A stretch of 13,606 nt of DNA from CAZPMO01 sp964587515. GTDB taxonomy: Bacteria; Pseudomonadota; Alphaproteobacteria; MPNO01. Both the position numbers and the translations under genes were made by a program. The stretch spans positions 1-13,606 of the forward strand of contig CAZPMO010000129.1 in the NCBI GenBank assembly GCA_964587515.1, read 5' to 3'. The stretch's first letter is position 1; the number at the start of each line of letters is the position of its first letter. Shown here piece after piece: positions 13,259 through 13,606 of the stretch. The notes beneath the pieces are model-generated. The model was given only the letters and a program-made list of their open reading frames with translations. It was not told the DNA's origin and searched no databases.

Positions 13259-13556
13259 GTGCGCGGCACCGATACAGGACCTTAACCAACGGTCTCAGTT
13301 GCTTATCTCGGCTGGACCGACACTTGTAGTCGATATCGGATTCGACGACAGCTACGATCCGGGCAGTCCTGATAATCCGCCAAACTTACCGGTGACACAA
13401 GTACCAGCCCTCATCGATACAGGTGCCTCTCAAAGCTGTATCGACAAGCAATTGGCTGAAACACTGCAACTGCCCATTGTCGATGAACAGCAAATCTCGG
13501 GCGTCAGCGGTCTTGATAAGGTCAACATGCATCTCGCGCACATCTACGTGCCCTAG
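13245..13556 (+). pseudogene. Retropepsin-like aspartic protease, truncated at the C-terminus
   Basis: The ATG at 13245 lies inside the end of the DUF5678-like gene. The N-terminal half of a single-lobed aspartic protease domain is present: strand LVVDIGFDD, active-site loop VPALIDTGASQSCIDKQLAE (D58-T59-G60) and the flap-like LPIVDEQQISGVSG. The second half, which in this family usually supplies a hydrophobic strand and a GR-fL / miYdG-type ending, is absent: the frame stops at TAG (13554-13556) after HLAHIYVP. The catalytic Asp is kept, but a fold of this size is not complete. The cut coincides with a change in sequence character, as if an element had been inserted. It could still be expressed as a short product. 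The coupling with DUF5678 is the reason to regard the two as one module. Confidence 0.75.
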
Positions 13557-13606
13557 AGCATCGCCCGTTTAGTTTGAATCGGATTTAAGATTCCGTCGAA
13601 TCGGCT
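13554..13606. mobile_element. Possible edge of an inserted element at the right end of the window
   Basis: From the TA at 13554 onward the sequence no longer fits the protease. It begins GAGCATCGCCCGTTTAG and contains two copies of GAATCGG (13576-13582 and 13598-13604) and an inverted pair GAATC/GATTC. A TA target followed by a repeat-rich end is what IS630/Tc1-type elements show, but no transposase is visible in the window. Confidence 0.3.

Noticed and set aside
1..13606. CRISPR array, tRNA, rRNA or riboswitch
   Set aside because: No regularly spaced repeats, no cloverleaf-like segment with a conserved TTCGA-type arm, and no long structured leader was found on reading; a covariance-model search would be needed to exclude small RNAs.

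Overview
The window is a high-GC chromosomal segment, most probably from an alphaproteobacterium (Rhodospirillales-like by overall feel; the order cannot be fixed from sequence alone). The signs are the gene order rplM-rpsI-argC, a ribosomal protein S9 with the long N-terminal extension common in alphaproteobacteria, the type-2 short ArgC, and strongly GC-biased third codon positions from about 1925 to 12900. The two ends (1-1924 and about 12900-13606) are less GC-rich and look like accessory DNA.

Left end (1-1535): an IS1595-family transposase on the minus strand. Its native end is followed after only 15 bases by a small gene with a good ribosome-binding site, then a second, overlapping small gene, then a hairpin terminator. 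The three genes look like one compact transcription unit, so the small pair may be passenger cargo of the element. The right end of the element is probably at 1535; the left end is outside the window. Beyond it (1535-1924) lies AT-rich DNA with a truncated, unrecognised reading frame that appears to be cut by the insertion.

Core (1925-10820): argC, rpsI and rplM on the minus strand, with a terminator between rpsI and argC and a strong sigma-70-type promoter ahead of rplM. Divergently, a plus-strand operon of three tightly spaced genes encodes an ECHDC3-type crotonase-fold protein, a YccU-type CoA-binding protein and O-acetylhomoserine sulfhydrylase (direct sulfhydrylation to homocysteine). 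Convergent to it is a hybrid sensor kinase that seems broken: its second PAS domain runs straight into the ATPase domain in another frame, with no HisKA domain. Then come a major facilitator transporter coupled to a glyoxalase-fold protein, a 64-residue protein and CutA.

Right part (10950-12892): two tandem, equal-length, translationally coupled paralogues (266 residues each, about two thirds identical by hand count) with a duplicated E-x-x-H pattern suggesting a ferritin-like di-iron helical bundle of a family I do not recognise. A small conserved protein follows, then a terminator.

Right edge (12992-13606): a DUF5678-like small protein overlapping a retropepsin-like aspartic protease that stops just after its active-site half. 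The sequence after the stop looks like the edge of another inserted element.

The most unusual items are the candidate IS1595 passenger pair, the tandem di-iron-like paralogues and the DUF5678/retropepsin pair. No CRISPR array, tRNA or rRNA was seen.
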